Positions 56,355 to 64,000 of a DNA stretch of 64,000 bases are shown piece after piece. The DNA comes from Pseudomonas nitroreducens. Its GTDB lineage: Bacteria > Pseudomonadota > Gammaproteobacteria > Pseudomonadales > Pseudomonadaceae. The notes beneath the pieces are model-generated. The model saw only the letters and a list, made by a program, of their open reading frames with translations. It was not told the origin of the DNA and did not search any database. The position numbers were made by a program, and so were the translations under genes. Each line of letters begins with the position of its first letter. The first letter of the stretch is position 1. The stretch lies in contig NZ_JACHLI010000008.1 of the NCBI RefSeq assembly GCF_014204515.1, forward strand, positions 62,001-126,000. The letters run 5' to 3'.

Positions 56355-57380
56355 TCAGAACAGGCTCTCTTCAGGATCGGCCTCAGGATCGGCTGCGGGG
56401 GCGTCGCCAGGCTCGGCACCTTCGGGCTCATCGAAGTGGCCATCCTCGAAGGTCAGCTCGGCCGGCGCTTCTTCGCGGGGTTCGAAGACGTCCTCGTCGC
56501 CCTCTTCCAGCCCTTCTTCCGCCACTTCGCCGAAGCGCGCAGCGCCTTCCTGCACTTCCGTTCGGGCACGGACGTGGATGGGGGCAAAGGCTTCGTTCTG
56601 CACCAGTTCCACCAGCTGTTCCTTGACCAGCTCCAGCACCGCCATGAAGGTCACCACCACGCCGAGCTTGCCTTCCTCGACGCGGAACAGCGAAATGAAG
56701 GGCACGAAGCCCTCGCCCTTCAGGCGTTCGAGAATCTCGGTCATGCGCTCGCGGGTGGAGAGCATCTCGCGGGTGACCTGGTGGCTTTCGAACAGGTCGG
56801 CGCGGCGCAGCACCTCGGCCATGCACAGCATCAGCTCCTGCATGTCCACTTCCGGCAGCAGCCGCCGCGCACGCGCATCCGGCGCGGCGACGGTGGGTAC
56901 CACGTAGTCGCGGCCCAGGCGCGGCAGCTCGTCGAGGTCCTCGGCGGCCTTCTTGAAGCGCTCGTATTCCTGCAGGCGGCGGATCAGCTCGGCGCGCGGG
57001 TCTTCCTCTTCTTCCTCAGCCTCCGCCGAGCGCGGCAGCAGCATGCGCGACTTGATCTCGGCGAGCATGGCGGCCATCACCAGGTACTCGGCGGCCAGCT
57101 CCAGGCGCACCGACTTCATCAGCTCGACATAGCCCATGTACTGGCGGGTGATCTCCGCCACGGGGATGTCGAGGATGTTGATGTTCTGCTTGCGGATCAG
57201 GTAGAGCAGCAGGTCCAGCGGGCCTTCGAAGGCTTCGAGGAAGACCTCCAGGGCGTCCGGCGGGATGTACAGGTCCTGCGGCATCTCCGTCAGGGCCTCG
57301 CCGTAGACGAGCGCCAGCTGCACCGGAATCTGGTATTCAGGGGCGGCGGAAGGGGCTTCCGGCTCGGTCAGGTCACTCAT
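56355..57380 (-). CDS. scpA: Segregation and condensation protein A
   Basis: A 341-residue ScpA kleisin with the N-terminal helical domain (FEGPLDLLLYLIRKQNINILDIPVAEIT) and a C-terminal winged helix. It bridges SMC heads. Both ends are extended: about 40 residues before the core and an acidic tail of about 60 residues. The scpA-scpB order is conserved. Confidence 0.93.
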   Translation of the reverse strand: MSDLTEPEAPSAAPEYQIPVQLALVYGEALTEMPQDLYIPPDALEVFLEAFEGPLDLLLYLIRKQNINILDIPVAEITRQYMGYVELMKSVRLELAAEYLVMAAMLAEIKSRMLLPRSAEAEEEEEDPRAELIRRLQEYERFKKAAEDLDELPRLGRDYVVPTVAAPDARARRLLPEVDMQELMLCMAEVLRRADLFESHQVTREMLSTRERMTEILERLKGEGFVPFISLFRVEEGKLGVVVTFMAVLELVKEQLVELVQNEAFAPIHVRARTEVQEGAARFGEVAEEGLEEGDEDVFEPREEAPAELTFEDGHFDEPEGAEPGDAPAADPEADPEESLF

Positions 57381-57484
57381 CGGCCACTCGTCAGGGGCTG
57401 GGGTTCGAAGGCGGCATTATCCCTGCTTTTGCCGGCGGCGGGAGGGGCTTTTGGCGGATTTGCGCGCGCTACCCCTTTACCTGC

Positions 57485-57561
57485 GCGTAGGAGCGGACTC
57501 CGTCCGCGATGGACCCGCATCGCGCCGGATGCCGCTCGCGGACAAAGTCCGCTCCTACAAG
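57485..57561. repeat. REP-like inverted pair, family R1 (copy 3)
   Basis: CGTAGGAGCGGACTCCGTCC and the inverted GGACAAAGTCCGCTCCTACA. Same family as 6825 and 36726. Confidence 0.85.
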
Positions 57562-57566
57562 ATCAG

Positions 57567-57685
57567 CCCTGGCTGCGCGCCCCGCTCCTCAAGCGGGAGA
57601 GGGGACCGTTCGGTGCAGGATGAAACCACAGTGTCAGTCGGCACAATCTGCCCCCTCTCCCTCAGGGAGAGGGTTGGGGTGAGGG
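57567..57685. repeat. Family-A palindromic element, copy A5
   Basis: A 119-bp element whose left end carries the 24-bp block shared with A3, and whose right end is CCCTCTCCCTCAGGGAGAGG. The core (GATGAAACCACAGTGTCAGT) resembles that of A1. It begins 5 bp after the R1 repeat. Confidence 0.82.
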
Positions 57686-57718
57686 CAAGCACGAGCACCA
57701 ATGGTCGGACAGCGACCG

Positions 57719-58933
57719 TCAGCGGTACGACAACCCCATGGCATGCCGCACCTCCGCCAGCGTCTCCCGCGCCGCCTCGCGGGCGCGCTCGGCGCCTTCG
57801 GCGAGGATGCTGCGCACCAGCTCGGGGTTGTCCTCGTAGTCCAGTGCGCGCTCCTGGATCGGCGCCAGTTCCTGGAGGATCGATTCGATCAGCGGTCGCT
57901 TGCAGTCCAGGCAGCCGATCCCGGCGCTGCGGCAACCTTCCTGCACCCACTGGCGGCAGCCGTCGTCGGAGTAGATCAGGTGCCACTGCCACACCGGGCA
58001 ACGCTCCGGGTCGCCCGGATCGCGGCGGTGTACGCGCGCCGGGTCGGTGGGCATGCGCGCGATCTTTTCCTCGATCTCCGCCGGGCTGTCGCGCAGGGCG
58101 ATGGCGTTGTGGTGCGACTTGGACATCTTCTGCCCATCCAGCCCCGGCATCTTCGGCGCGTGGCTGATCAGCGTCTGCGGCTCGGGCAGGAGCATGCGGC
58201 TGCTGCCTTCGAGGTAGCCGAACAGCCGGTCGCGGTCGCCCAGGGTCAGGCTCTGCTGCTCCATGAGCAGCGCGCGGGCGGTTTCCAGCGCAGCGGCGTC
58301 GCCCTGCTCCTGCCAGGCACGGCGCAGGTTGCTGTAGAGCTTGCCGGTCTTCTTGCCCAGGCGGGCGATGGCGGTCTGCGCACGGTCTTCGAAGTCCACC
58401 TCGCCGCCGTACAGGTGGTTGAAGCGGCGGGCGATCTCGCGGGTGAATTCGACGTGGGCGAACTGGTCCGAGCCCACCGGCACCAGGCCGGCACGGTAGA
58501 TCAGGATGTCCGCCGCCTGCAGTAACGGATAGCCGAGGAATCCGAAGGTATCGAGGTCCTTGTGGACCATTCTCTCCTGCAGTTCCTTGTAGGTCGGCAC
58601 GCGCTCCAGCCAGGACAGCGGGCAGATCATCGACAGCAGCAGGTGCAGCTCGGCGTGCTCGGGGACCTGGGACTGGATGAACAGCGTCGCCGCGCTGGGG
58701 CTGACGCCCACCGCCAGCCAGTCGATGGCCATGTCACGCACGTGCTGGCGGATGCTCGCGGTCTCGTCGTACTCGGTGGTCAGGGCGTGCCAGTCGACGA
58801 TGGAGAAGTAGCACTCGTACTCGTGCTGCAGTTTCACCCAGTTCTGCAGCACACCGTGGTAATGCCCCAGGTGCAGGCGCCCGGTGGGGCGCATGCCGGA
58901 CAGCACACGGCGCAGGGATTCGACGCTGGTCAA
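57719..58933 (-). CDS. trpS: Tryptophanyl-tRNA synthetase
   Basis: A 404-residue class I synthetase with the HIGH-type motif in GMRPTGRLHLGHYHG and the KMSKS loop GQKMSKSHHN. The C-terminal half has a cysteine-rich insert (CRSAGIGCLDCKR) seen in some proteobacterial TrpRS. It charges tRNA-Trp. It lies 61 bp downstream of the YciO-like gene. Confidence 0.93.
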   Translation of the reverse strand: MTSVESLRRVLSGMRPTGRLHLGHYHGVLQNWVKLQHEYECYFSIVDWHALTTEYDETASIRQHVRDMAIDWLAVGVSPSAATLFIQSQVPEHAELHLLLSMICPLSWLERVPTYKELQERMVHKDLDTFGFLGYPLLQAADILIYRAGLVPVGSDQFAHVEFTREIARRFNHLYGGEVDFEDRAQTAIARLGKKTGKLYSNLRRAWQEQGDAAALETARALLMEQQSLTLGDRDRLFGYLEGSSRMLLPEPQTLISHAPKMPGLDGQKMSKSHHNAIALRDSPAEIEEKIARMPTDPARVHRRDPGDPERCPVWQWHLIYSDDGCRQWVQEGCRSAGIGCLDCKRPLIESILQELAPIQERALDYEDNPELVRSILAEGAERAREAARETLAEVRHAMGLSYR

Positions 58934-58994
58934 GCGGTCAACCTCGCGGCTTCGGCGATGGAACGAGGGAGTATAGCCAGCACGCCGGGAGCGT

Positions 58995-59624
58995 TCAGGC
59001 GTTGACCAGGAAGGGTTCCGGGTCGCCGCAGCCGACGCGCACCACCACCGGGTCCTCGTCGGTCAGGGCGATCACCGTGGAGGCCTCGCCGCCACCGAAA
59101 CCGCCGTCGATGATCAGGTCCACCGCGTGCTCCAGCAGGTCGCGCATCTCGTAGGGGTCATTCAGCGGCTCGCTCTGGCCGGGCAGGATCAGGCTCACGC
59201 TCATCAGCGGCTCACCCAGCTCTTCCAGCAGCGCCAGGGCGATCGGGCAGGCCGGCACGCGCAGGCCGATGGTGCGGCGCTTGGGGTGCAGCAGCATGCG
59301 CGGCACTTCGCGGGTGGCGTTGAGGATGAAGGTGTAGGGGCCGGGCGTGTGCGCCTTGAGCAGGCGGAACAGGCCGGTGTCGACCTTGGCGTAGAGGCCC
59401 AGCTCGGACAGGTCGCGGCAGACCAGGGTGAAGTTGTGCTTGTCGTCCAGCCGGCGAATGTGACGGATGCGCTCCACCGCCGACTTCTCGCCGATGCGGC
59501 AGCCCAGGGCGTAGGAGGAGTCGGTGGGATAGGCGATCACGCCACCCTGGCGGATGATCTCCACGGCCTGCTTGATCAGGCGCGCCTGGGGATTTTCCGG
59601 GTGGATCTGAAAGAACTGGCTCAT
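58995..59624 (-). CDS. YciO/YrdC (Sua5-like) protein
   Basis: A 209-residue YrdC-fold protein (QGGVIAYPTDSSYALGC, KHNFTLVCRDLSELG, KRRTIGLRVP). The family binds RNA or ATP and includes the threonylcarbamoyl-AMP synthase TsaC; this shape is YciO, whose role is less clear. The ATG at 59624 overlaps the stop of the upstream PHP gene (ATGA). Confidence 0.9.
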   Translation of the reverse strand: MSQFFQIHPENPQARLIKQAVEIIRQGGVIAYPTDSSYALGCRIGEKSAVERIRHIRRLDDKHNFTLVCRDLSELGLYAKVDTGLFRLLKAHTPGPYTFILNATREVPRMLLHPKRRTIGLRVPACPIALALLEELGEPLMSVSLILPGQSEPLNDPYEMRDLLEHAVDLIIDGGFGGGEASTVIALTDEDPVVVRVGCGDPEPFLVNA

Positions 59625-60496
59625 GGCGTCTCCTGGGTCCCAAGGGCGTTCTCGGCGCTGGCGAAGCGCGGCCAGAGTGGCGGCAGGTCTTCCGGAACGC
59701 TCCGGTAGAGGCCCAGCTCCGACCAGTCGCTGGGGCCGTGGAAATCGCTGCCGGCGGTGACCATCAGGCCGAATTCGCGGGCGAGGATGCTCAGCACACC
59801 GACCTGCTCGGCCGGTTGCGGGCCATTGCAGACTTCCAGCGCGTGGCCGCCGGCGGCGAGGAAGTCGGCCACCAGCTTGCGCCGCTTGGTGCGGGTGAAA
59901 TCGTACTGGTAGGGATGCGCCAGGCTGATCCAGGCGCCCGCCGCGCGCAGCGTGCCGACCGCGTCGGCGAGGCTCGGCCAGTGCTGCTTGACGTCGCCCA
60001 GCTTGCCGGCGCCCAGCCACTTGCGGAAGGCCTCGCCACGGTCCTTGACATGCCCCTGGCGCAGCAGGAATTCGGCGAAGTGTGGGCGCGCCGGAGCGTT
60101 CTCGCTGTCGCCCAGCTCGGCCTGGATCGCCCGCGCGCCCTCGAAGGCGCCGGGCATGCCCTTGGCTTCGAGGCGCCGGCCGATCTCTTCGGCGCGGGTC
60201 CAGCGGGCGCGGTGCAGGTCATCCAGCGCCTTCACCAGCGGCTCGGCAGTGGCATCGAAGCCATAACCCAGCACGTGGATGGTCGCCCCGCCCCAGGTGC
60301 AGGACACTTCGACACCATCCACCAGTTCCATGCCCAGCGCCTGGGCGGCGCGGCGCGCCTCGGGCAGGCCATCGAGGGTGTCGTGGTCGGTCAGCGCCAG
60401 CACGCGCACGCCGCGCCCGTGGGCGCGCTCGACCAGGGCCGTCGGGCTGAGCTGTCCGTCGGACGCGGTGCTGTGGCAGTGCAGGTCGACTCGCAT
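59621..60496 (-). CDS. PHP-domain 5'-3' exonuclease, Rnm/TrpH-like
   Basis: A 291-residue PHP phosphoesterase. Metal-binding motifs are DLHCHSTASDG (4-14), LTDHDTLDG and the C-terminal GSDFHG. E. coli Rnm (YciV/TrpH, RNase AM) trims RNA 5' ends and dephosphorylates pAp. The ATG at 60496 gives the HCHST motif near the start. It is coupled to the YciO-like gene by a 4-bp overlap. Confidence 0.9.
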   Translation of the reverse strand: MRVDLHCHSTASDGQLSPTALVERAHGRGVRVLALTDHDTLDGLPEARRAAQALGMELVDGVEVSCTWGGATIHVLGYGFDATAEPLVKALDDLHRARWTRAEEIGRRLEAKGMPGAFEGARAIQAELGDSENAPARPHFAEFLLRQGHVKDRGEAFRKWLGAGKLGDVKQHWPSLADAVGTLRAAGAWISLAHPYQYDFTRTKRRKLVADFLAAGGHALEVCNGPQPAEQVGVLSILAREFGLMVTAGSDFHGPSDWSELGLYRSVPEDLPPLWPRFASAENALGTQETP

Positions 60497-60665
60497 GGGG
60501 CTTCCAGGGGCAATACAGGGATAACGTTCTGTATAGACGTTTCTGTGCCAACGCTCCCGCGGCAACGGGTTGAAACCATGATCTGCCGCAGCGTTGGGCG
60601 GATGACGCTTTCAGTTCATCCACAGCTTGGTATTATGCCGGCTCTACTGGGCTGTGGCTGCCGTA

Positions 60666-61259
60666 ATGAAGCAATTCATCGATTTCATTCCCCTGATTCT
60701 CTTCTTCATCGTCTACAAGCTCGATCCGCGCAACGTCGAACTCGCTGGCCAGAGCTTCTCGCTCGGCGGCATCTACAGCGCCACGGCCGTGCTGATCGCC
60801 GCCTCGGTGGTGGTCTACGGCGCCCTGCTGATCAAGCAGCGCGAGCTCGACAAGGGCCAGTGGGTGACCCTGGCCGCCTGCCTGGTATTCGGCGGCATGA
60901 CCCTGGCCTTCCACAGCGAAACCTTCCTCAAGTGGAAGGCGCCGGTGGTGAACTGGCTGTTCGCCCTGGCCTTCGCCGGCAGCCACTTCATCGGTGGCCA
61001 GCCGCTGATCCAGCGGATCATGGGCCACGCGGTGCACCTCTCCGATTCCCTCTGGGCGAAGCTGAACATCGCCTGGGTGCTGTTCTTCCTGATCTGCGGC
61101 TGTGTCCAGCTGTTCGTCGCCTTCACCTTCCAGGACTACTGGGTGGACTTCAAGGTGTTCGGCAGCCTGGGCATGACCCTGCTGTTCCTGATCGGCCAGG
61201 GCGTGTTCCTGGCCCGCCACATGCACGATGAGCCTACCGGCGAAAAACCCAAGGACTGA
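60666..61259 (+). CDS. yciB: Inner-membrane protein, septation protein A family
   Basis: A 197-residue YciB/IspZ protein with five membrane helices and conserved FIDFIPLILFFIVYK, a KWKAPVVNW loop and the FQDYWVDFKVFG segment. It is linked to cell-envelope synthesis and septation. The ATG at 60666 matches the family start. It is divergent from the PHP gene and stops 1 bp before yciI. Confidence 0.93.
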   Translation: MKQFIDFIPLILFFIVYKLDPRNVELAGQSFSLGGIYSATAVLIAASVVVYGALLIKQRELDKGQWVTLAACLVFGGMTLAFHSETFLKWKAPVVNWLFALAFAGSHFIGGQPLIQRIMGHAVHLSDSLWAKLNIAWVLFFLICGCVQLFVAFTFQDYWVDFKVFGSLGMTLLFLIGQGVFLARHMHDEPTGEKPKD

Positions 61260-61260
61260 C

Positions 61261-61560
61261 ATGCTCTACGCGATCATTGCCCGTGATATCACCGCCTCCC
61301 AAGAACGCCGCCTGGCCGCCCGCCCCGCGCATATCGCCCGCCTGGAGCAGTTGAAGGAAGAAGGCCGCCTGGTGCTGGCCGGCCCGCACCCGGCCATCGA
61401 CAGCAACGATCCGGGCGCCGCCGGCTTCACCGGCAGCCTGATCGTCGCCGAATTCGACTCCCTGGCCGCGGCGCAAGCCTGGGCCGACGCCGACCCGTAC
61501 CGCGCCGCCGGCGTCTATGCCGACGTCGTGGTCAAGCCGTTCAAGAAAGTCCTGCCGTAA
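61261..61560 (+). CDS. yciI: YciI-like protein
   Basis: A 99-residue YCII-family protein with a ferredoxin-like fold, including the conserved RPAHIARL and the DPY motif (ADADPYRAAGVY). The biochemical role is not firmly known; a dehydrochlorinase-like or hydrolytic activity has been proposed for the family. It starts 1 bp after the yciB stop. Confidence 0.92.
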   Translation: MLYAIIARDITASQERRLAARPAHIARLEQLKEEGRLVLAGPHPAIDSNDPGAAGFTGSLIVAEFDSLAAAQAWADADPYRAAGVYADVVVKPFKKVLP

Positions 61561-61661
61561 CCAACGCCACCGTCGCCACCCCGGAGCACGGAAGCGGGGG
61601 ATGCGCAGTCGAAACGCCGGCCCGCCAGGGCCGGCGCTGGATCATCGAACAAGGAATCGCG

Positions 61662-62132
61662 ATGCATCGTCTGCCCCTGCTGCTCTGTCTCCTCCTGCCG
61701 CTGGCCGCCCTGGCCGAAGAACCCGGCGCGGAACCAACCCCGTCGGCACTGTCCAACCCTGAGCCCGGCGCGCTGCCCGACAATGCCCCGAGCAACGAGG
61801 CCGATGCCGTACAGGAAGCCGACGAGCGCATCCGCGCGCTGGAAAGCCGGCTGGCGGACAGCGAACAGCAGCGCCAGGCCCTGGCCGCGCAGCTGGCCGC
61901 ACCACCCGCCGTTGCGGACAACAGCCAGGACGAAGCCCGCATCACCCGCCTGACCCAGGAAAACCAGCGGCTCAAGCTGCAGCTGCGCGAGGCCCAGGCC
62001 AACCAGCCCGCGCGCCTGCTCAGCGAACAGCAGACCTGGTACGTGGCTGGCGCCGGTACCGCGCTGCTGGCCTTCCTGCTCGGCATGCTGGGCCGCGGCC
62101 GGCGACGTTCGCGGCGCGAATGGATCAACTGA
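61662..62132 (+). CDS. Exported coiled-coil protein with C-terminal membrane anchor
   Basis: A 156-residue protein with a signal peptide (cleavage about residue 18, ALA), a Pro/Glu-rich stretch, a coiled coil (about 50-115; heptad-like AERIRALESRLADSEQQ and RLTQENQRLKLQL regions), one membrane helix (about 124-143) and a basic tail RGRRRSRREW. The topology resembles YgiM-type proteins without the SH3 domain. It lies 14 bp before the CpxR-like gene. No function is assigned. Confidence 0.75.
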   Translation: MHRLPLLLCLLLPLAALAEEPGAEPTPSALSNPEPGALPDNAPSNEADAVQEADERIRALESRLADSEQQRQALAAQLAAPPAVADNSQDEARITRLTQENQRLKLQLREAQANQPARLLSEQQTWYVAGAGTALLAFLLGMLGRGRRRSRREWIN

Positions 62133-62145
62133 AAGAAGCGTCTTC

Positions 62146-62823
62146 ATGAGTGAACTGCTGCTGATCGACGACGATGTCGAACTCTGCGAACTGCTGAGCA
62201 CCTGGCTGGCCCAGGAAGGCTTCAGCATCCGCGCCGCCCACGATGGCGCCCAGGCCCGCGCCGCCCTGGCCAGCCGTGCGCCGGACGCGGTGGTGCTCGA
62301 TGTCATGCTGCCCGACGGCAGCGGCCTGGAACTGCTCAAGGCCCTGCGCAGCAACCACCCGGACCTGCCGGTGCTGATGCTCTCCGCCCGCGGAGAGCCG
62401 CTGGACCGCATCCTTGGCCTGGAACTGGGCGCCGACGACTACCTGGCCAAGCCCTGCGATCCCCGCGAGCTGACCGCCCGCCTGCGCGCCGTGCTGCGCC
62501 GCAGCCACCCGGCGCAGCCGGCGGCGCAGCTGGAGCTGGGCGACCTGGCGCTGAACCTGTCGCGTGGCGTGGTCAGCGTCGGCGCCGAAGAGATCAGCCT
62601 GACCCTGTCCGAGAGCCGCATCCTCGAGGCGCTGCTGCGCCAACCGGGCGAACCGCTGGACAAGCAGGCCCTGGCGCAGCTGGCGCTGGGCCGCAAGCTG
62701 ACCCTCTACGACCGCAGCCTGGACATGCACGTCAGCAACCTGCGCAAGAAGCTCGGCGGCCACCCCGACGGCCGCCCGCGCATCCTCGCCCTGCGCGGAC
62801 GGGGCTATTTCTACGCGCCCTGA
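62146..62823 (+). CDS. OmpR-family response regulator, CpxR-like
   Basis: A 225-residue regulator with a receiver domain (phospho-acceptor D52 in VVLDVMLPDG, acidic pocket IDDD at 7-10, K in LAKPCDPRE) and a winged-helix domain (about 130-225). It is probably paired with the kinase beginning at 63513. The intervening Spy-like gene is a classical CpxR target, which supports an envelope-stress role. Confidence 0.9.
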   Translation: MSELLLIDDDVELCELLSTWLAQEGFSIRAAHDGAQARAALASRAPDAVVLDVMLPDGSGLELLKALRSNHPDLPVLMLSARGEPLDRILGLELGADDYLAKPCDPRELTARLRAVLRRSHPAQPAAQLELGDLALNLSRGVVSVGAEEISLTLSESRILEALLRQPGEPLDKQALAQLALGRKLTLYDRSLDMHVSNLRKKLGGHPDGRPRILALRGRGYFYAP

Positions 62824-62884
62824 GGCAGGCGGCGGGCCGCTCTGGCACGGGCTTCGTAAAGTTTCCAGCAGGGCTTCACGTAAT

Positions 62885-62901
62885 CTTTACCGAAGCTTTA
62901 C
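62885..62901. promoter_or_regulatory. Candidate response-regulator box before spy-like gene
   Basis: CTTTAC at 62885 and again at 62896, an 11-bp direct repeat that on the minus strand reads GTAAAG-N5-GTAAAG. It resembles the CpxR box (GTAAA-N5-GTAAA) with one extra base. A third GTAAA occurs at 62856. It lies about 80 bp upstream of the Spy-like gene. Confidence 0.5.
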
Positions 62902-62981
62902 GTGGCCCTGACCGCCCTTGACCTTGCCATCCCTAGACTGGGCTCATCCGGTAACGACCGGTCCCTGAAAGGAGAAACACC

Positions 62982-63443
62982 ATGCGCAAGACCCTGACCG
63001 CCCTGCTGATCGCTGCCGCCCTGCCGACCGTCGCGCTGGCGGCCACTCCGGCGCCGACCGACGCTCCGCCGCCCGCCCCGTTCATGAAAGACCATGGCCC
63101 GGGCATGCATGGCCCGCGTGGCGAACACGGCGGCCCGTTCCGCGATCTGAACCTGACCCAGGACCAGCGCCAGCAAGTCGGCAAGCTGATGGGCGACTCG
63201 ATGAAGGATCGCCGCGCGATCACCGAGAAGTACTGGAACAAGCTGCCCGAGTCCGACCGCAAGGCCATGCAGGAAGAACTCAAGGCCAACCGCGAGAAGT
63301 CCGAGGCCAGCATCCGCGGCATCCTCACTCCGGAACAGCAGAAGAAGTTCGACGAGCTGAAGAAGCAGCGTGAACAGCGCAAGGCCGAGTGGGCGGAATT
63401 CCAGACCTGGAAGGCCCAGAAAGACGGCACCAAGACCAACTGA
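62982..63443 (+). CDS. Spy/CpxP-like periplasmic protein
   Basis: A 153-residue protein with a signal peptide (cleavage about residue 20) and two LTxxQ-type motifs (LTQDQRQQVGKLM, LTPEQQKKFDELKKQ). The helical, charged mature part fits the Spy/CpxP family of ATP-independent periplasmic chaperones. It lies 159 bp after the CpxR-like gene, with a candidate regulator box between, and before the sensor kinase. Confidence 0.88.
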   Translation: MRKTLTALLIAAALPTVALAATPAPTDAPPPAPFMKDHGPGMHGPRGEHGGPFRDLNLTQDQRQQVGKLMGDSMKDRRAITEKYWNKLPESDRKAMQEELKANREKSEASIRGILTPEQQKKFDELKKQREQRKAEWAEFQTWKAQKDGTKTN

Positions 63444-63462
63444 TCGCTCCAGCAAGTGCAGG

Positions 63463-63480
63463 CGCCGGGTTATCCCGGCG
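63463..63480 (+). other. Hairpin between spy-like and kinase genes
   Basis: CGCCGGG (63463-63469) pairs with CCCGGCG (63474-63480) around TTAT. The following TCTTG is only a weak T-tract, so it is at most an attenuator. Confidence 0.5.
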
Positions 63481-63512
63481 TCTTGCCGTTGGGCCCTGAC
63501 AACGGATAGACC

Positions 63513-64000
63513 ATGCGGCTGAACAGGAAGACCATGCGCTCACTCTTCTGGCGGATCCTCGCCGCCTTCTGGCTCGCCCTGCTGCTGGTGGCCGGACTGT
63601 CGATCCTGCTGGGCCGCGCCCTGAACCAGGACACCTGGGTGATCGCCCGTTATCCCGGCCTGCATGACATCGCCAAGCAATGGACCCTGCTCTACGAGAC
63701 CCAGGGCCCGGCCGCCGCGCAACAGCTGCTGGAAAGCCGCCGGCAGCAATACGAACTCTCGGTACAGGTGCTCGACGAGACCGGCCAGCGCCTGGTCAAC
63801 GGCACCTACCTGCCGCGCCCACCGCGTCCGCGCGACAACAATTTCGACCGCCAGGACCTGCCCCGCTTCCCCTGGCGCCAGCTGAGCCAGGAATACACCA
63901 GCAGCCGCACCGACCAGACCTACCTGTTCATCTACCGTATTCCGCACCCGACGCTGCAGGCCTGGCACCGCAGCAGCCTGCTCTGGCCGCTCAGCGCGCT
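63513..64000 (+). CDS. Sensor histidine kinase, N-terminal part (3' cut by window)
   Basis: The frame is open to the window end. A first membrane helix (about 18-37 from the first ATG; WRILAAFWLALLLVAGLSI) is followed by a periplasmic region with a Pro/Arg-rich RPPRPRDNNF loop. The predicted second helix and the kinase core lie beyond the window. The start could be the ATG at 63513 (GGATAG upstream) or the one at 63534 (AGGAAG upstream); both are in frame. It is probably the CpxA-like partner of the regulator at 62146. Confidence 0.75.
   Translation, partial: MRLNRKTMRSLFWRILAAFWLALLLVAGLSILLGRALNQDTWVIARYPGLHDIAKQWTLLYETQGPAAAQQLLESRRQQYELSVQVLDETGQRLVNGTYLPRPPRPRDNNFDRQDLPRFPWRQLSQEYTSSRTDQTYLFIYRIPHPTLQAWHRSSLLWPLSA

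Larger units (their letters stand above)
57381..57718. other. Non-coding stretch with repeats upstream of scpA and downstream of trpS
   Basis: A 338-bp gap between trpS and scpA (same strand). It holds the R1 pair and the family-A element A5 in immediate succession and, at its right side, the scpA leader. No gene was seen. Confidence 0.7.

Overview
The window is a gene-dense, high-GC stretch of a Pseudomonas chromosome. The evidence is an ibpA gene with a ROSE thermometer, a WbpM/WbpL O-antigen locus, a HexR/GltR-GtrS/OprB glucose regulon feeding an Entner-Doudoroff pathway, tRNA-Glu/tRNA-Ala genes next to gltX, and pseudomonad-type intergenic palindromes. From memory the gene order follows blocks of the P. 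aeruginosa PAO1 PA31xx-PA32xx region, but the blocks are shuffled. Gene content fits the P. aeruginosa/P. nitroreducens/P. citronellolis neighbourhood; the species is not fixed by what can be seen. No insertion sequence, prophage, integrase, CRISPR array or clearly broken gene was found. Two genes are cut by the window edges (1 and 64000).

Layout. 1-1989: end of a PAS-GGDEF-EAL protein. 1996-5361: an XRE/cupin regulator divergent from a FAD oxidase, RidA and YkvI-type transporter set, probably amine or amino-acid catabolism. 5451-10602: ibpA (sigma-32 promoter and ROSE element), an SDR, dusC, a thioesterase, a first KDPG aldolase, an alpha/beta hydrolase and TetR. 10772-12995: two tandem tRNA-Glu/tRNA-Ala pairs and gltX. 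13071-16685: LysR divergent from an EmrAB-type efflux pair. 16775-20310: uvrB, an aromatic aminotransferase, tRNA-Asn. 20405-26809: a ComEA-like protein, wbpM, wbpL, a WbpV-like epimerase, lapB, lapA, ihfB; this is an O-antigen locus without its usual serotype-specific genes. 27012-32370: azoreductase, a small exported protein, LysR, hydrolase, periplasmic cyclophilin, ABC exporter.

32802-51339 is the glucose regulon: eda-pgl-zwf divergent from hexR; a hexose-6-phosphate mutarotase; oprB, gltK, gltG, gltF, gltB for outer- and inner-membrane uptake; gtrS-gltR-glk-edd divergent from gapA. OprB admits glucose, GltBFGK imports it, Glk phosphorylates it, Zwf/Pgl/Edd/Eda split it to pyruvate and glyceraldehyde-3-phosphate, and Gap continues. 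HexR-like palindromes lie at zwf/hexR, edd/gapA and the mutarotase, and Crc/Hfq-type CA motifs sit at the translation starts of zwf, gltB and oprB. A periplasmic beta-glucosidase (bglX) follows nearby. 51527-61560 holds housekeeping genes (DUF1289, a membrane protein, scpB, scpA, trpS, yciO-like, rnm/trpH-like, yciB, yciI). 61662-64000 is an envelope-stress-like set (coiled-coil membrane protein, CpxR-like regulator, Spy-like protein, start of a sensor kinase).

The most unusual element is at 44241-44993, between gtrS and gltB. A small DUF559 nuclease gene is bracketed by palindromic repeat elements whose relatives recur at 32458, 51449 and 57567. Its last codons and stop codon lie inside the palindrome. 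This looks like a nuclease-linked repeat module and is the best candidate here for an undescribed system.
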